Assembly: GCA_964517005.1 (NCBI GenBank)
Contig: CAZFAJ010000002.1
Coordinates: 21,239 to 85,238 of the forward strand
Source: CAYVBJ01 sp964517005
GTDB lineage: Bacteria > Bacteroidota > Rhodothermia > Balneolales > Balneolaceae
Direction: 5' to 3'
DNA: 64,000 bases
Shown here piece after piece: positions 35,600-44,088 of the stretch. How positions within the stretch are numbered: the first letter of the stretch is position 1; each line of letters begins with the position of its first letter. Both the position numbers and the translations under genes were made by a program. The notes under the pieces were generated by a model that saw only the letters and a list, made by a program, of their open reading frames with translations, had not been told where the DNA came from and did not search any database.

Positions 35600-37660
35600 A
35601 TGATTGAAACTTTTTTTAAACCGGAAAATATCGCAGTCATCGGTGCCTCAAGAGATCCGCATAAATTGGGTTACGGGGTTGTCAGAAATCTTTTGAAATA
35701 TAAATTCAAGGGAAAAATCTATCCGGTTCATAAATATGCCTCAGAGATACTTGGGATTCAATGTTACCCTTCCATACAAAAACTTCCCGGGCAGGCTGAT
35801 CTTGTCGTTATTGTAGTTCCGGCCCAAACGGTGCCGTCAGTTTTGGAGGAGTGCGGAGAAGCCGGAGTAAAATACACGATAATCGTAAGCGGTGGATTTG
35901 GCGAGACGGGTGCGGAAGGAGCAAAACTGGAACAACAGGTGAAAAAAATTGCAGGCCGATACGGAATCAGAATCATCGGACCCAACTGTATTGGTACCAT
36001 TGACACACATACACCTGTGAACACAACGTTTGTCGTGGGAATGCCTGATCAGGGTGATATTGGTTTTATATCTCATTCCGGCGCCATGGTTGCCGCTGTG
36101 ATTGACTGGGCATGCGGTTCCGGTGTTGGCTTTTCAAGAATTGCAAGTTTGGGAAATCAGATTGATGTGACCGAAACGGAAATGATTGACGTGATTGGGG
36201 AAGATCCTCAAACCAGCGTGGTTACTGCTTATATTGAGGGGATTTCAGACGGAAGAGCTTTTCTTGAAAAAGCAGAAAGGATCGCTCAGAAAAAGCCATT
36301 TGTAGTGCTGAAGGGTGGACAAAGCAGCAAAGGTGCAGAAGCGGTCTCCTCGCATACGGGAGCCCTGGCCGGAAGTAAAGAAGTCCACACTGCAGCTTTC
36401 AAAAAGTGTGGCGTTCAGGAAGCTCATTCCATGGAGGAAATGTTTGACTGGGCGCGGGCACTTGCCTGGCAGCCGCTGCCGGAAGGGCGAAGAGTTGCGG
36501 TGTTGACAAATGCCGGAGGCCCTGCAATTTTAGCTGTTGATGCATTGGAAAAGTCCGGATTGCAGCTTTCAGAACTTTCGGATCCAACAGTGAACTACTT
36601 AAAAAAGAGACTGCCGAAAGCAGCCAGCTGCAGCAACCCGGTAGATGTGTTGGCCGGGTCAGGGCCTGCTACGTATACGCTTGCTCTGGAATCTCTGCTG
36701 ACGGATGAAAATGTTGATGCTGTGATTGTGATTCAGGCACCGCAGGACTGGTTCCTGCCTGCCAGCCTTGCCGAAGTTGTCGGGGAAGCAGCCGGGCTTC
36801 ATCATAAACCCGTTATAGCTTCCATTATGGGGAAAGCATCTGTGGATGAGGCACTTGCCATTCTGCATAAACGAAAAGTGCCCAATGTAGCATTTCCTGA
36901 ACGGGCTGCATCTGTAGTTTCGGCGATGGCTCAGAGAAAAGAGTGGCTTGACATGGTAAAAAGCCGGGAGAAAATTAAAAGAGATTATAAAAAGAAGGAT
37001 ATAACTCCACTGATTGAAAACAGGGATTGGTTTCAGATCCTGGAAGCATATGAGATACCTACAGTCAGGCAGAAAACAGTTCACTCTATCAAGCAAGCTG
37101 TTGATGCTGCAGCCGAAATTGGATACCCGGTGGTGATGAAGATAATGTCCGGCAAGTTTACACATAAATCAGATATCGATGGTGTAAAAATCAATTTGAA
37201 TACGGAGCAGGATATTCAAAATGCATGGAATGAATTTTTGGAAACTGCGGAGGAACTGGGGTTTGATATTGAAGGAGTACTGGTTCAGAAAATGTTGAAA
37301 AACGGTCAGGAGGTCATCATTGGGATAAAACAGGATCCGCAGTTTGGCCCCGCTGTCTTGTTCGGCTCAGGCGGTACAGATGTAGAACTTTATAAAGATA
37401 TACAAACAGCGATTGCCCCGCTTTGTCAGTTGGAAGCTGAAAGGCTTATAAATTCAACCATCGCAGGTAAAAAATTGCAGGGCTGGAGAAGTTTGCCACC
37501 GGCCGACAGGGAAACTGTCAGAGATATATTGATAAAAATGAGTTTTATTGCACATTACCATCCTGAAATTTCTGAAATGGAAATCAATCCTCTTTATGTG
37601 ATGGAAAATGGAAAAGGAGCGTATGCGGTAGATGTGAGAGGAAGTTTAGTGAAAAGATAA
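35600..37660 (+). CDS. ADP-forming acetate/acyl-CoA ligase, fused alpha-beta
   Basis: Converts acyl-CoA plus ADP and phosphate to acid, CoA and ATP (reversible). The 686-residue chain has the CoA-binding domain (1-125, FFKPENIAVIGASRDP), the succinyl-CoA-ligase-like domain with NCIGTIDT and the phosphorylated-His region VSSHTGALAG (H252), then the ATP-grasp beta part (about 465-686) with GYPVVMKIMS, FTHKSDIDGV and EMEINPLYV. It lies 50 bp after tpl, so pyruvate derived from tyrosine could end as acetate with ATP formation; that pathway is inferred. Acyl specificity cannot be read from sequence. Confidence 0.93.
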   Translation: MIETFFKPENIAVIGASRDPHKLGYGVVRNLLKYKFKGKIYPVHKYASEILGIQCYPSIQKLPGQADLVVIVVPAQTVPSVLEECGEAGVKYTIIVSGGFGETGAEGAKLEQQVKKIAGRYGIRIIGPNCIGTIDTHTPVNTTFVVGMPDQGDIGFISHSGAMVAAVIDWACGSGVGFSRIASLGNQIDVTETEMIDVIGEDPQTSVVTAYIEGISDGRAFLEKAERIAQKKPFVVLKGGQSSKGAEAVSSHTGALAGSKEVHTAAFKKCGVQEAHSMEEMFDWARALAWQPLPEGRRVAVLTNAGGPAILAVDALEKSGLQLSELSDPTVNYLKKRLPKAASCSNPVDVLAGSGPATYTLALESLLTDENVDAVIVIQAPQDWFLPASLAEVVGEAAGLHHKPVIASIMGKASVDEALAILHKRKVPNVAFPERAASVVSAMAQRKEWLDMVKSREKIKRDYKKKDITPLIENRDWFQILEAYEIPTVRQKTVHSIKQAVDAAAEIGYPVVMKIMSGKFTHKSDIDGVKINLNTEQDIQNAWNEFLETAEELGFDIEGVLVQKMLKNGQEVIIGIKQDPQFGPAVLFGSGGTDVELYKDIQTAIAPLCQLEAERLINSTIAGKKLQGWRSLPPADRETVRDILIKMSFIAHYHPEISEMEINPLYVMENGKGAYAVDVRGSLVKR

Positions 37661-37766
37661 ATCAGGATCGAATGCAGCAGTCAGGCTTGCAATAAAAAGA
37701 TCCATTTCACTAAATAAACTTTTATTTGAGTAATAAGAGGCATCCGTGTATTTTTAAGTGGGATTT

Positions 37767-38216
37767 ATGGAGAAATTTTTGCACATACTACTGGTATTTA
37801 CAATTTTGATGTCACTTAGTGGTATTGACAAAGTTTTGTTTTTGAGTTACACGGCAGTCACAAATAGTCAAAAAGCCGCCCATTTCTGCAGCTGTGCAAC
37901 ATGCAATATTGCTGATAGTGAATCTGGAGAGGTTAAATTTTGCCACACAGCTGCTAAAGCTGATAACTCCAGGAAATTTTGTCATACTGATTCAGGAGAT
38001 CACTCAAAAAACAGACATGGCTCATCTGTCTGCAGCTGTAATAGTAATTCCGGAAGTCAGACAGATGCAGTGGTATTTAACAATCTGGATAAAGTGGCCT
38101 TTTTACAATCTTACAAGGTTAAAAGATCTCTTATTCAGATCTCTCTGGTGCACTCTTTCAAAGAATCTTTGCCATCCTTTTTACTGAAGGAAGTTTTCCG
38201 CCCGCCTAAAATTTAG
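37767..38216 (+). CDS. Small exported Cys/His-rich protein
   Basis: 149 residues from ATG 37767 (GTG at 37758 is in frame but less likely). A hydrophobic N-terminal segment (HILLVFTILMSLSG) probably acts as signal or anchor. The central 60 residues carry clustered Cys and His (HFCSCATCN, KFCHTAAK, KFCHTDSGDHS, SSVCSCNSN), while the C-terminal third is ordinary. I recognise no domain. It is 78 bp upstream of the copper-receptor gene. Small metal-ligand-rich proteins upstream of metal TonB receptors (DUF6660-like) are known in Bacteroidota, so a periplasmic copper-binding or sensing role is plausible. Confidence 0.72.
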   Translation: MEKFLHILLVFTILMSLSGIDKVLFLSYTAVTNSQKAAHFCSCATCNIADSESGEVKFCHTAAKADNSRKFCHTDSGDHSKNRHGSSVCSCNSNSGSQTDAVVFNNLDKVAFLQSYKVKRSLIQISLVHSFKESLPSFLLKEVFRPPKI

Positions 38217-38294
38217 TTCATCCAAACCAATCCGATCTGCTGCAATTGCAGGTTTGTTGTTCAGTAAAATCTAAATCTAAATTCAGGATGAACT

Positions 38295-40610
38295 ATGTTT
38301 AATCTAAGAATTGCAGGTATCCTGGTGATATTGTATCTCTTTATCAACGTTTTGCCCGCATTATCTCAAACTCAAAATGGTACACCGGATAATTCGAAAT
38401 CCGATTTCATAATTACAGGAACAGTTATTTCAGCCGATACGAAAGAACCTGTTCCCGGAGCCCATATTTTTATAGGCACAAAACAAAAAGCTGTTACTAC
38501 TGACAGGAATGGAAATTTCAGGATCGTGATATCAGCCTTCGATAAGTCACTCAAGTTAAATGTAACTCATATTGGCTTTCTCAGTTACTCTCGTTCTCTT
38601 ACAGAAGATATGTTTGAGAAGCCGCTAAACATTTATCTTGAAAAAGGTTCAGCGGCTCTGAATCCGGTAACCGTATTAGCCCACAGGGTGAGGCGAAATC
38701 CGGAGCAGATGATGGATTCAGATGAAAATGCATTTTTGCCGATCGATTCAGGTGCTTTTCTGAAAAGTGCGGCCAATGTATCGGGAATCAGAAAAGGAGG
38801 CTTCGGAATTGATCCTGTATTGAGAGGATTGAGCGGAAGCCGTTTAAATGTGAGGCTGAATGGCCTTTCCACAACTGCAGCGGCGTGTCCAAACAGAATG
38901 GATCCCCCTACATCCCATATCCGGTTAACCGATATCGAACGTGTGGAAATTCATATGGGGCCACATGCGCTCCAATATGGGCCGGCTTTTGGAGGTACGG
39001 TAAATTTTATTAAACGTCAGCCCGAGAGATTTGAAACTTTTAATGTGAATGGAGATGTTCGCGCAGGTTTTGAAAGTAATACGGGACACCGGAAGACAGA
39101 TTTCCGGATTAACAGCGGATCCAAAGATTGGGATGTTCAGCTCAGCGGAGGGCTTTCATCTACAGGCGATTATGAAAACGGATCGGGAAACACAACCCCT
39201 GCCGGTTTTGAATCCTACGATTACAGCCTGGATGCTGAATATCATATTAACGATTCTCAGAAAATCTCGATTGGCTGGGGACAGTCGTTTATCAGGGATG
39301 CAGATTTTCCCGCTCTTGCCATGGATATGGCTATCGATGACACTTATAAACTGAAATCGGGTTATGAATGGATTGGTTCAGGAGAGTCAACAGTACAATC
39401 ATTTTCAGCTAACGGCTACTGGAGCTTTGTGGATCATGAAATGAACAATCACAACCGGAAAACGTTCGCAATGCGTGATGCTGTTGCCCTGGCTGAAACC
39501 GTGTCGTACGGATTTCAGACGAAAGCTAAGGGATTGTTATCGTCCGGAACGTGGTCGGTCCTGGCAGGAGTAGATCACCAAAATGCAGAAGGAACCCGGT
39601 TTGTCGATTTTAAGGCCGGACCCAAAGCAGGCGGAAGTGCTGCTGTCAATTTATGGCAGGATGCAGCCATAACCAATGCCGGGATTTATGCCGGTACTGA
39701 ACATTACTCGGGCAGCTGGACGTTTACAGTCGGTTCAAGAGTTGACCTGAATATGGCACGGTCAAACGATCCTGCTCCCCGTTTTGAAAATTTGGATACG
39801 GACTCTGATCATTTCAACTTTAGTATCAGCGGAGGAGCTACAAAATCCATATCCGGCGGTACAAGTATTGGTATGTTTCTCAGCAGGGGAGTAAGAAGCC
39901 CGGATATTACAGAGAGATATATCAATTTTCTTACGATTGGCCAGGATGGATTTGAGTATAGCGGTAATCCGTCACTGAAAGCAGAAACAAATAACCAGGT
40001 GGACTTCATGCTTCAATCAAGGATTCGTGGCCTGAGTTTTGAGACGACACTTTTTGCCTCTTACATGTCGAATTACATTTCCGCTGAAGTTGATCCGGAA
40101 CTGCAGCCGGTTGGAATGGGGGCGCCGGGAGTAAGGGTATTTCAAAACCGCGGCGATGCACTGTTTACCGGATTTGAATTGAATATGGAATATGCAATTG
40201 CGAGACAGTGGTATCTGAACATGGGTACAGCCTACACAAGAGCGGAATACAGAGATACGAACTTGCCGGTAGCAGAAATACCGCCTCTTGAAATGACATT
40301 TGCCCTTGCAGGATCGATTTTCTCCGGCAATTTGACTCCTGAAATTAGTGGGAGAAAGGTTTTTGCCCAAAACCGCTTTGACGAATCATTCGGTGAAGAG
40401 AGGACGCCCGGTTTTTGGGTGGTGGATGTGAACACGGGAGCCAGGATCTATAAAGGAGTTTCACTTTCAGCCGGGATTAGAAATCTGCTGGACAACGCCT
40501 ATTTCGAACATCTTAACAGGCGATTAAATCCGGGAATAGCCGGAACGGATGGCCAATATTTATATGAACCCGGAAGAAGTGCGTTTCTTGAATTGAACGT
40601 ACAATTTTAA
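38295..40610 (+). CDS. OprC/NosA-type TonB-dependent copper receptor
   Basis: Outer-membrane copper importer family needed for NosZ maturation in known denitrifiers. The 771 residues comprise a signal peptide (FINVLPALSQ), a CarboxypepD-reg-like domain (about 38-115), a plug with the diagnostic ACPNRMDPPTSHI, and a barrel ending FLELNVQF. The CxxxM copper ligands are Cys198 and Met202. A HEM triplet at 381-383 corresponds to the HxM ligand pair of OprC. The stop codon is the last triplet before an assembly gap. The neighbouring nos cluster, 0.9 kb downstream, supports the copper assignment. Confidence 0.9.
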   Translation: MFNLRIAGILVILYLFINVLPALSQTQNGTPDNSKSDFIITGTVISADTKEPVPGAHIFIGTKQKAVTTDRNGNFRIVISAFDKSLKLNVTHIGFLSYSRSLTEDMFEKPLNIYLEKGSAALNPVTVLAHRVRRNPEQMMDSDENAFLPIDSGAFLKSAANVSGIRKGGFGIDPVLRGLSGSRLNVRLNGLSTTAAACPNRMDPPTSHIRLTDIERVEIHMGPHALQYGPAFGGTVNFIKRQPERFETFNVNGDVRAGFESNTGHRKTDFRINSGSKDWDVQLSGGLSSTGDYENGSGNTTPAGFESYDYSLDAEYHINDSQKISIGWGQSFIRDADFPALAMDMAIDDTYKLKSGYEWIGSGESTVQSFSANGYWSFVDHEMNNHNRKTFAMRDAVALAETVSYGFQTKAKGLLSSGTWSVLAGVDHQNAEGTRFVDFKAGPKAGGSAAVNLWQDAAITNAGIYAGTEHYSGSWTFTVGSRVDLNMARSNDPAPRFENLDTDSDHFNFSISGGATKSISGGTSIGMFLSRGVRSPDITERYINFLTIGQDGFEYSGNPSLKAETNNQVDFMLQSRIRGLSFETTLFASYMSNYISAEVDPELQPVGMGAPGVRVFQNRGDALFTGFELNMEYAIARQWYLNMGTAYTRAEYRDTNLPVAEIPPLEMTFALAGSIFSGNLTPEISGRKVFAQNRFDESFGEERTPGFWVVDVNTGARIYKGVSLSAGIRNLLDNAYFEHLNRRLNPGIAGTDGQYLYEPGRSAFLELNVQF

Positions 40611-40710
40611 NNNNNNNNNNNNNNNNNNNNNNNNNNNNNNNNNNNNNNNNNNNNNNNNNNNNNNNNNNNNNNNNNNNNNNNNNNNNNNNNNNNNNNNNNN
40701 NNNNNNNNNN
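40611..40710. other. Assembly gap (100 N)
   Basis: One hundred N bases between the copper receptor gene and the rrf2-type gene. A strong palindrome lies at the right edge, so the missing part may be a repeat element or IS. Genes could be hidden here. Confidence 0.98.
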
Positions 40711-40736
40711 GCGTACCTTCGATTACCGTTGTGTTA

Positions 40737-40758
40737 CCCCGACGGCTCTGCCTCGGGG
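40737..40758. repeat. REP-like palindromic hairpin at gap edge
   Basis: CCCCGA (40737-40742) pairs with TCGGGG (40753-40758), and the inner GGC/GCC pair closes a TCT loop with one bulged base. This is much more GC-rich than its surroundings and resembles REP-type palindromes; it sits 27 bp from the gap. No T-run follows, so it is not a typical terminator. Confidence 0.45.
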
Positions 40759-40840
40759 CAATTCATTTACAAGGGACTTTATTCTAAAATTTCTTAAAAA
40801 CTTTTAACAAAAAAGTGGAAAATTGATTGAGAGGTTGGTA

Positions 40841-40864
40841 TATTAAGACAAAATGCTCTTAATA
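40841..40864. promoter_or_regulatory. Operator-like inverted repeat before the Rrf2 gene
   Basis: TATTAAGA (40841-40848) and TCTTAATA (40857-40864) are perfect complements with an 8-bp spacer, 15 bp before the start codon. The AAGA/TCTT half-sites resemble known NsrR-type Rrf2 operators. AAGACAAAAT inside this site recurs before the cytochrome c gene at 41361. Autoregulation is the simplest reading. Confidence 0.55.
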
Positions 40865-40878
40865 TATTATAATCTATT

Positions 40879-41340
40879 ATGCTTCTATCCAAATCATGTG
40901 TGTATGGTCTTCGGGCAACTCTTTATTTGGCTTCGCTTAAAACTACTGGTTACACACCCATCCGGAAAATGAGTGATGACCTGGAGATTTCATTTCATTT
41001 TCTTACTAAAATTCTACAGATACTAACCGGAGAAGGAATGCTGGAATCTTTTAAAGGTCCCAACGGAGGTGTTCGCCTGACGAGGGATGGTGATAAAATT
41101 ACTCTTTTGGAAATCGTAACAGCAATAGATGGAAATGATCTTTTTACGGAATGTGCTCTCGGATTGCCGGGATGCGGAATCATGAAACCTTGCCCTCTGC
41201 ATGATAAATGGGCTGAAACAAGAGACGGGATCCGGGAAATGCTCCAGTCCACCACATTAACGGAACTTGCAAAAAGCGGAAAAGCAGGCAACCTTCGCAT
41301 GACTGCTGAGGGTGGTTTTGAGTTTACGGATAGCACATAA
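40879..41340 (+). CDS. Rrf2 family transcriptional regulator (NsrR-like)
   Basis: 153 residues with the Rrf2 winged-helix opening (LLSKSCVYGLRATLYLA), the recognition helix region ISFHFLTKILQILTGEG and the wing FKGPNGGVRL. Three cysteines, Cys92, Cys99 and Cys105 in ECALGLPGCGIMKPC, lie where IscR and NsrR bind an Fe-S cluster. An NO- or redox-sensing role is therefore likely. It stands directly upstream of the cytochrome c-nosZ run, with a matching dyad in its own promoter region. The effector is inferred. Confidence 0.9.
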   Translation: MLLSKSCVYGLRATLYLASLKTTGYTPIRKMSDDLEISFHFLTKILQILTGEGMLESFKGPNGGVRLTRDGDKITLLEIVTAIDGNDLFTECALGLPGCGIMKPCPLHDKWAETRDGIREMLQSTTLTELAKSGKAGNLRMTAEGGFEFTDST

Positions 41341-41355
41341 AAAATTTTTTAAATG

Positions 41356-41387
41356 TATATAAGACAAAATACTATTTAATCTTTATA
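41356..41387. promoter_or_regulatory. Second operator-like motif, before cytochrome c and nosZ
   Basis: TATATAAGACAAAATACT starts at 41356 and shares AAGACAAAAT plus CT with the site before the Rrf2 gene. A distant TCTTTATA (41380-41387) completes a looser dyad. It lies about 110 bp upstream of the cytochrome c start. Joint control of the nos genes by the adjacent Rrf2 protein is inferred. Confidence 0.45.
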
Positions 41388-41497
41388 TAGGTAATATCGT
41401 TGTGCGATCTGAGCTTTTTAATCAAGATAACCATACAAGAATAGAGTACAGAGAAGAGTATTTTTAAATATTAAACCTAATAATAACAGCGAATAAA

Positions 41498-42007
41498 ATG
41501 AAATCAATAACTTTTAATTTTCTTGCCATTTTGTTTATGGTTTTTTCAATCACTTTGTTACAGGCTTGTTCAGGCGGTGGCTCAGACGGAGATTCTGGTC
41601 AGGCAGGCAATGGATCAGCTCAGCAAACTTCGGGACTTACGGAATTTGAACTGGAACACGGTATTGGGCCGGTCACAGAAGTGGTTGAACTTGGTGAACT
41701 CGACCCCGAACTAGCGGCTAAAGGCAAGGAAGTGTTCGAAGCCAAATGCACCGCATGCCACAGGCCACAGGAACGATACATAGGCCCCGCCTCAGGGGAA
41801 ATACTTGACCGGCGGTCTGCGACCTACGCGATGAACATGATCATGAACCCTGATGAGATGACCAAGAAGCATCCGGAAGGCAAGAAAATGATGCAGGAGT
41901 ATATGTCTCCCATGCCCTATCAAAACGTAACGATTGAACAGGCAAGAGCCATTGTAGAATATTTCAGAACCATTGAAATGCCAAACGAAGAAGAAACCAA
42001 CCAATAA
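41498..42007 (+). CDS. Lipoprotein mono-haem cytochrome c
   Basis: 169 residues with a lipoprotein signal (Cys24 in LQAC), a Gly/Ser linker, and a class I cytochrome domain with the haem motif CTACH (Cys84, Cys87, His88). The Met-rich stretch MMQEYMSPMPYQNVT supplies a likely sixth ligand. It lies 20 bp before nosZ and is probably its electron donor, as with the nosC-type cytochromes of clade II nos clusters. The lipid anchor would hold it at the same membrane as NosZ. Confidence 0.9.
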   Translation: MKSITFNFLAILFMVFSITLLQACSGGGSDGDSGQAGNGSAQQTSGLTEFELEHGIGPVTEVVELGELDPELAAKGKEVFEAKCTACHRPQERYIGPASGEILDRRSATYAMNMIMNPDEMTKKHPEGKKMMQEYMSPMPYQNVTIEQARAIVEYFRTIEMPNEEETNQ

Positions 42008-42027
42008 CACCTAAACCAAAACGACCT

Positions 42028-44010
42028 ATGGAACCAAATAAGAAAAAATCAAAATATGTGTGGTGGTCTATCCCGCTGATTGCTGTACTTGCGTTTACCT
42101 TTTACGGGTGCCCTTCGCAGCAGAAATTGGCGGGCTCGAGCGATGCCGCGCAAAAAGTATATGTAGCTCCGGGAGAGTATGACGAATATTATGGAATGTT
42201 TTCCGGCGGATATAGCGGACAGATGCCCGTTTACGGACTACCATCAGGCCGCCACCTTTATACCATTCCGGTATTTACGCAATCGGCTGTTAATGGCTAT
42301 GGGTATAATGAGGAAACAAAACCGATGCTTATGACTAGCCATGGATATATTCCATGGGATGATGCCCACCACCCTGAAGGATCACAAACCAATGGTGAGC
42401 TTGATGGACGATGGGTGTTTATGAATGCAAATAATACACCACGGATTGCGCGTATTGATCTGACTAATTTCCAGACGGCAGAGATCATTGAAATTCCGAA
42501 CTCAGCCGGTAACCATGCATCCTCGTTCGTTACTGTTAATACCGAATATGTGTCTGCTGCAACTCGTTTCAGTATTCCGATGGACGAGAATTTAGAAAAC
42601 ATGGACGTTCCTATCTCATCGTATGCAGAAAATTTCAAGGGAACCATCTCCTTTATTAAAGTAGGTGATGAAGGGCAAATGAGCGTTGATTTTCAGATTT
42701 TGGTCCCGGGATTCAACTACGATCTTTCACACGCAGGTAAAGGTCCTTCTGAAGATTGGGCTTTCTTTACCAGTTACAACAGTGAGCAGGCTCATACGCT
42801 TCTTGAACGAAATGCATCAAGAAATGACAAGGACTTTATTGCAGCTATTAACTGGAGAAAAGCTGCAGATCTCGTAGCTGAAGGCGCCGGTAAAGATATG
42901 CCCGGTGAGCACTATCGAAACTATATGGATCACGACCAACAGCTTGCAAAATCAGAACTGATTGAAACAGTCCGTGTGCTGGATCCGGCCGAGCATCCCG
43001 GCATCATCTACTATCTGCCAACACCGAAATCTCCTCACGGCGTAGATGTTGACCCAACAGGCCAATATATCGTAGCCGGCGGTAAACTTTCTTCTGTGCT
43101 ACCTGTTCATTCGTTTGAGAAAATTCAGCAGGCTATAGAGAATGAAGATTACGAAGGAGAAATCGACGGAATTCCCGTACTAAACTACGATTCCATTATT
43201 CAGGCAGAAGTAGAAAATGCCGGCATTGGCGCACTTCATACCGAGTTTGACGGTAACGGATATGCTTATACAACCGCCTTTATCTCTTCAGAGATTATTA
43301 AGTGGAGCCTTGAAACCTTTGAGGTTGTGGACAGGATTGATGTCTACTATTCGCCAGGCCACCTGATGATTCCCGGTGGTGATACCCGTAACCCGGACGG
43401 CAAGTACCTGGTTGCGCTTAACAAGATCACCAAAGATCGCTACCTGCCCACGGGCCCGGAACTTTTCCACTCAGCGCAGCTAATCGATATTTCAGGAGAC
43501 AAAATGGAGCTGCTACTCGATTTCCCAACCGACGGCGAGCCGCATTATGCTCAGGGCATCAGGGCTGACCTTATCGTAGATAATCAAATCAGGTTTTATC
43601 AACTCGAGGATAACAACCACCCCGATGCAACCAAATCTGAAAGCGAAGCCCGCGTAGTAAGAGATGGTAAAGATGTACACGTATACATGACATCTATTCG
43701 GAGCCATTTTGTTCCCGATAATATTGAAGGAGTAAAAGTTGGCGATACCGTCTATTTCCATCTCACCAACATTGAGCAGGATTGGGACGTGCCTCACGGA
43801 TTTGCTGTGATGGGCGCACAAACATCCGAACTTCTTGTGATGCCGGGCGAAACCAGAACCCTGGAGTGGCATCCTCAAAAACCGGGAGTCTTCCCATTCT
43901 ACTGCACCGACTTCTGCTCTGCCCTTCACCAGGAGATGCAAGGGTATGTTAGGGTATCACCCGAAGATTCAGATGTAGAAATATCTTACAGAACAGGTAC
44001 TGAGGGCTAA
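42028..44010 (+). CDS. nosZ: Nitrous oxide reductase, clade II, lipoprotein-type
   Basis: Reduces N2O to N2 in the periplasm. The 660 residues have a Sec-type signal with a lipobox Cys28 (FYGC) and no twin-arginine motif, as in clade II enzymes. The seven-bladed propeller shows CuZ-type His motifs (DAHHPEG, GNHASS, DLSHAGKG, SPHGVD, ALHTEFDGNG, EPHYAQG). The C-terminal cupredoxin has the CuA ligands His590 in VPHGF and Cys626, Cys630, His634, Met637 in CTDFCSALHQEM. All expected ligands appear present. Neighbours are a cytochrome c upstream and nosLDFY downstream. Confidence 0.97.
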   Translation: MEPNKKKSKYVWWSIPLIAVLAFTFYGCPSQQKLAGSSDAAQKVYVAPGEYDEYYGMFSGGYSGQMPVYGLPSGRHLYTIPVFTQSAVNGYGYNEETKPMLMTSHGYIPWDDAHHPEGSQTNGELDGRWVFMNANNTPRIARIDLTNFQTAEIIEIPNSAGNHASSFVTVNTEYVSAATRFSIPMDENLENMDVPISSYAENFKGTISFIKVGDEGQMSVDFQILVPGFNYDLSHAGKGPSEDWAFFTSYNSEQAHTLLERNASRNDKDFIAAINWRKAADLVAEGAGKDMPGEHYRNYMDHDQQLAKSELIETVRVLDPAEHPGIIYYLPTPKSPHGVDVDPTGQYIVAGGKLSSVLPVHSFEKIQQAIENEDYEGEIDGIPVLNYDSIIQAEVENAGIGALHTEFDGNGYAYTTAFISSEIIKWSLETFEVVDRIDVYYSPGHLMIPGGDTRNPDGKYLVALNKITKDRYLPTGPELFHSAQLIDISGDKMELLLDFPTDGEPHYAQGIRADLIVDNQIRFYQLEDNNHPDATKSESEARVVRDGKDVHVYMTSIRSHFVPDNIEGVKVGDTVYFHLTNIEQDWDVPHGFAVMGAQTSELLVMPGETRTLEWHPQKPGVFPFYCTDFCSALHQEMQGYVRVSPEDSDVEISYRTGTEG

Positions 44011-44028
44011 TAGAAAGAATATACCGTG

Positions 44029-44058
44029 AAAAGGGTTCTGAACAGCCCTTTTCTCTTT
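44029..44058 (+). terminator. Hairpin after nosZ, possible attenuator
   Basis: AAAAGGG (44029-44035) and CCCTTTT (44046-44052) form a 7-bp stem with a 10-nt loop, followed by CTCTTT. It begins 18 bp after the nosZ stop and before the next start at 44089. Partial termination would make nosZ more abundant than the assembly genes. Confidence 0.5.
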
Positions 44059-44088
44059 GCTGAAAAATCGACTAAAGTAGAGGCAAAT

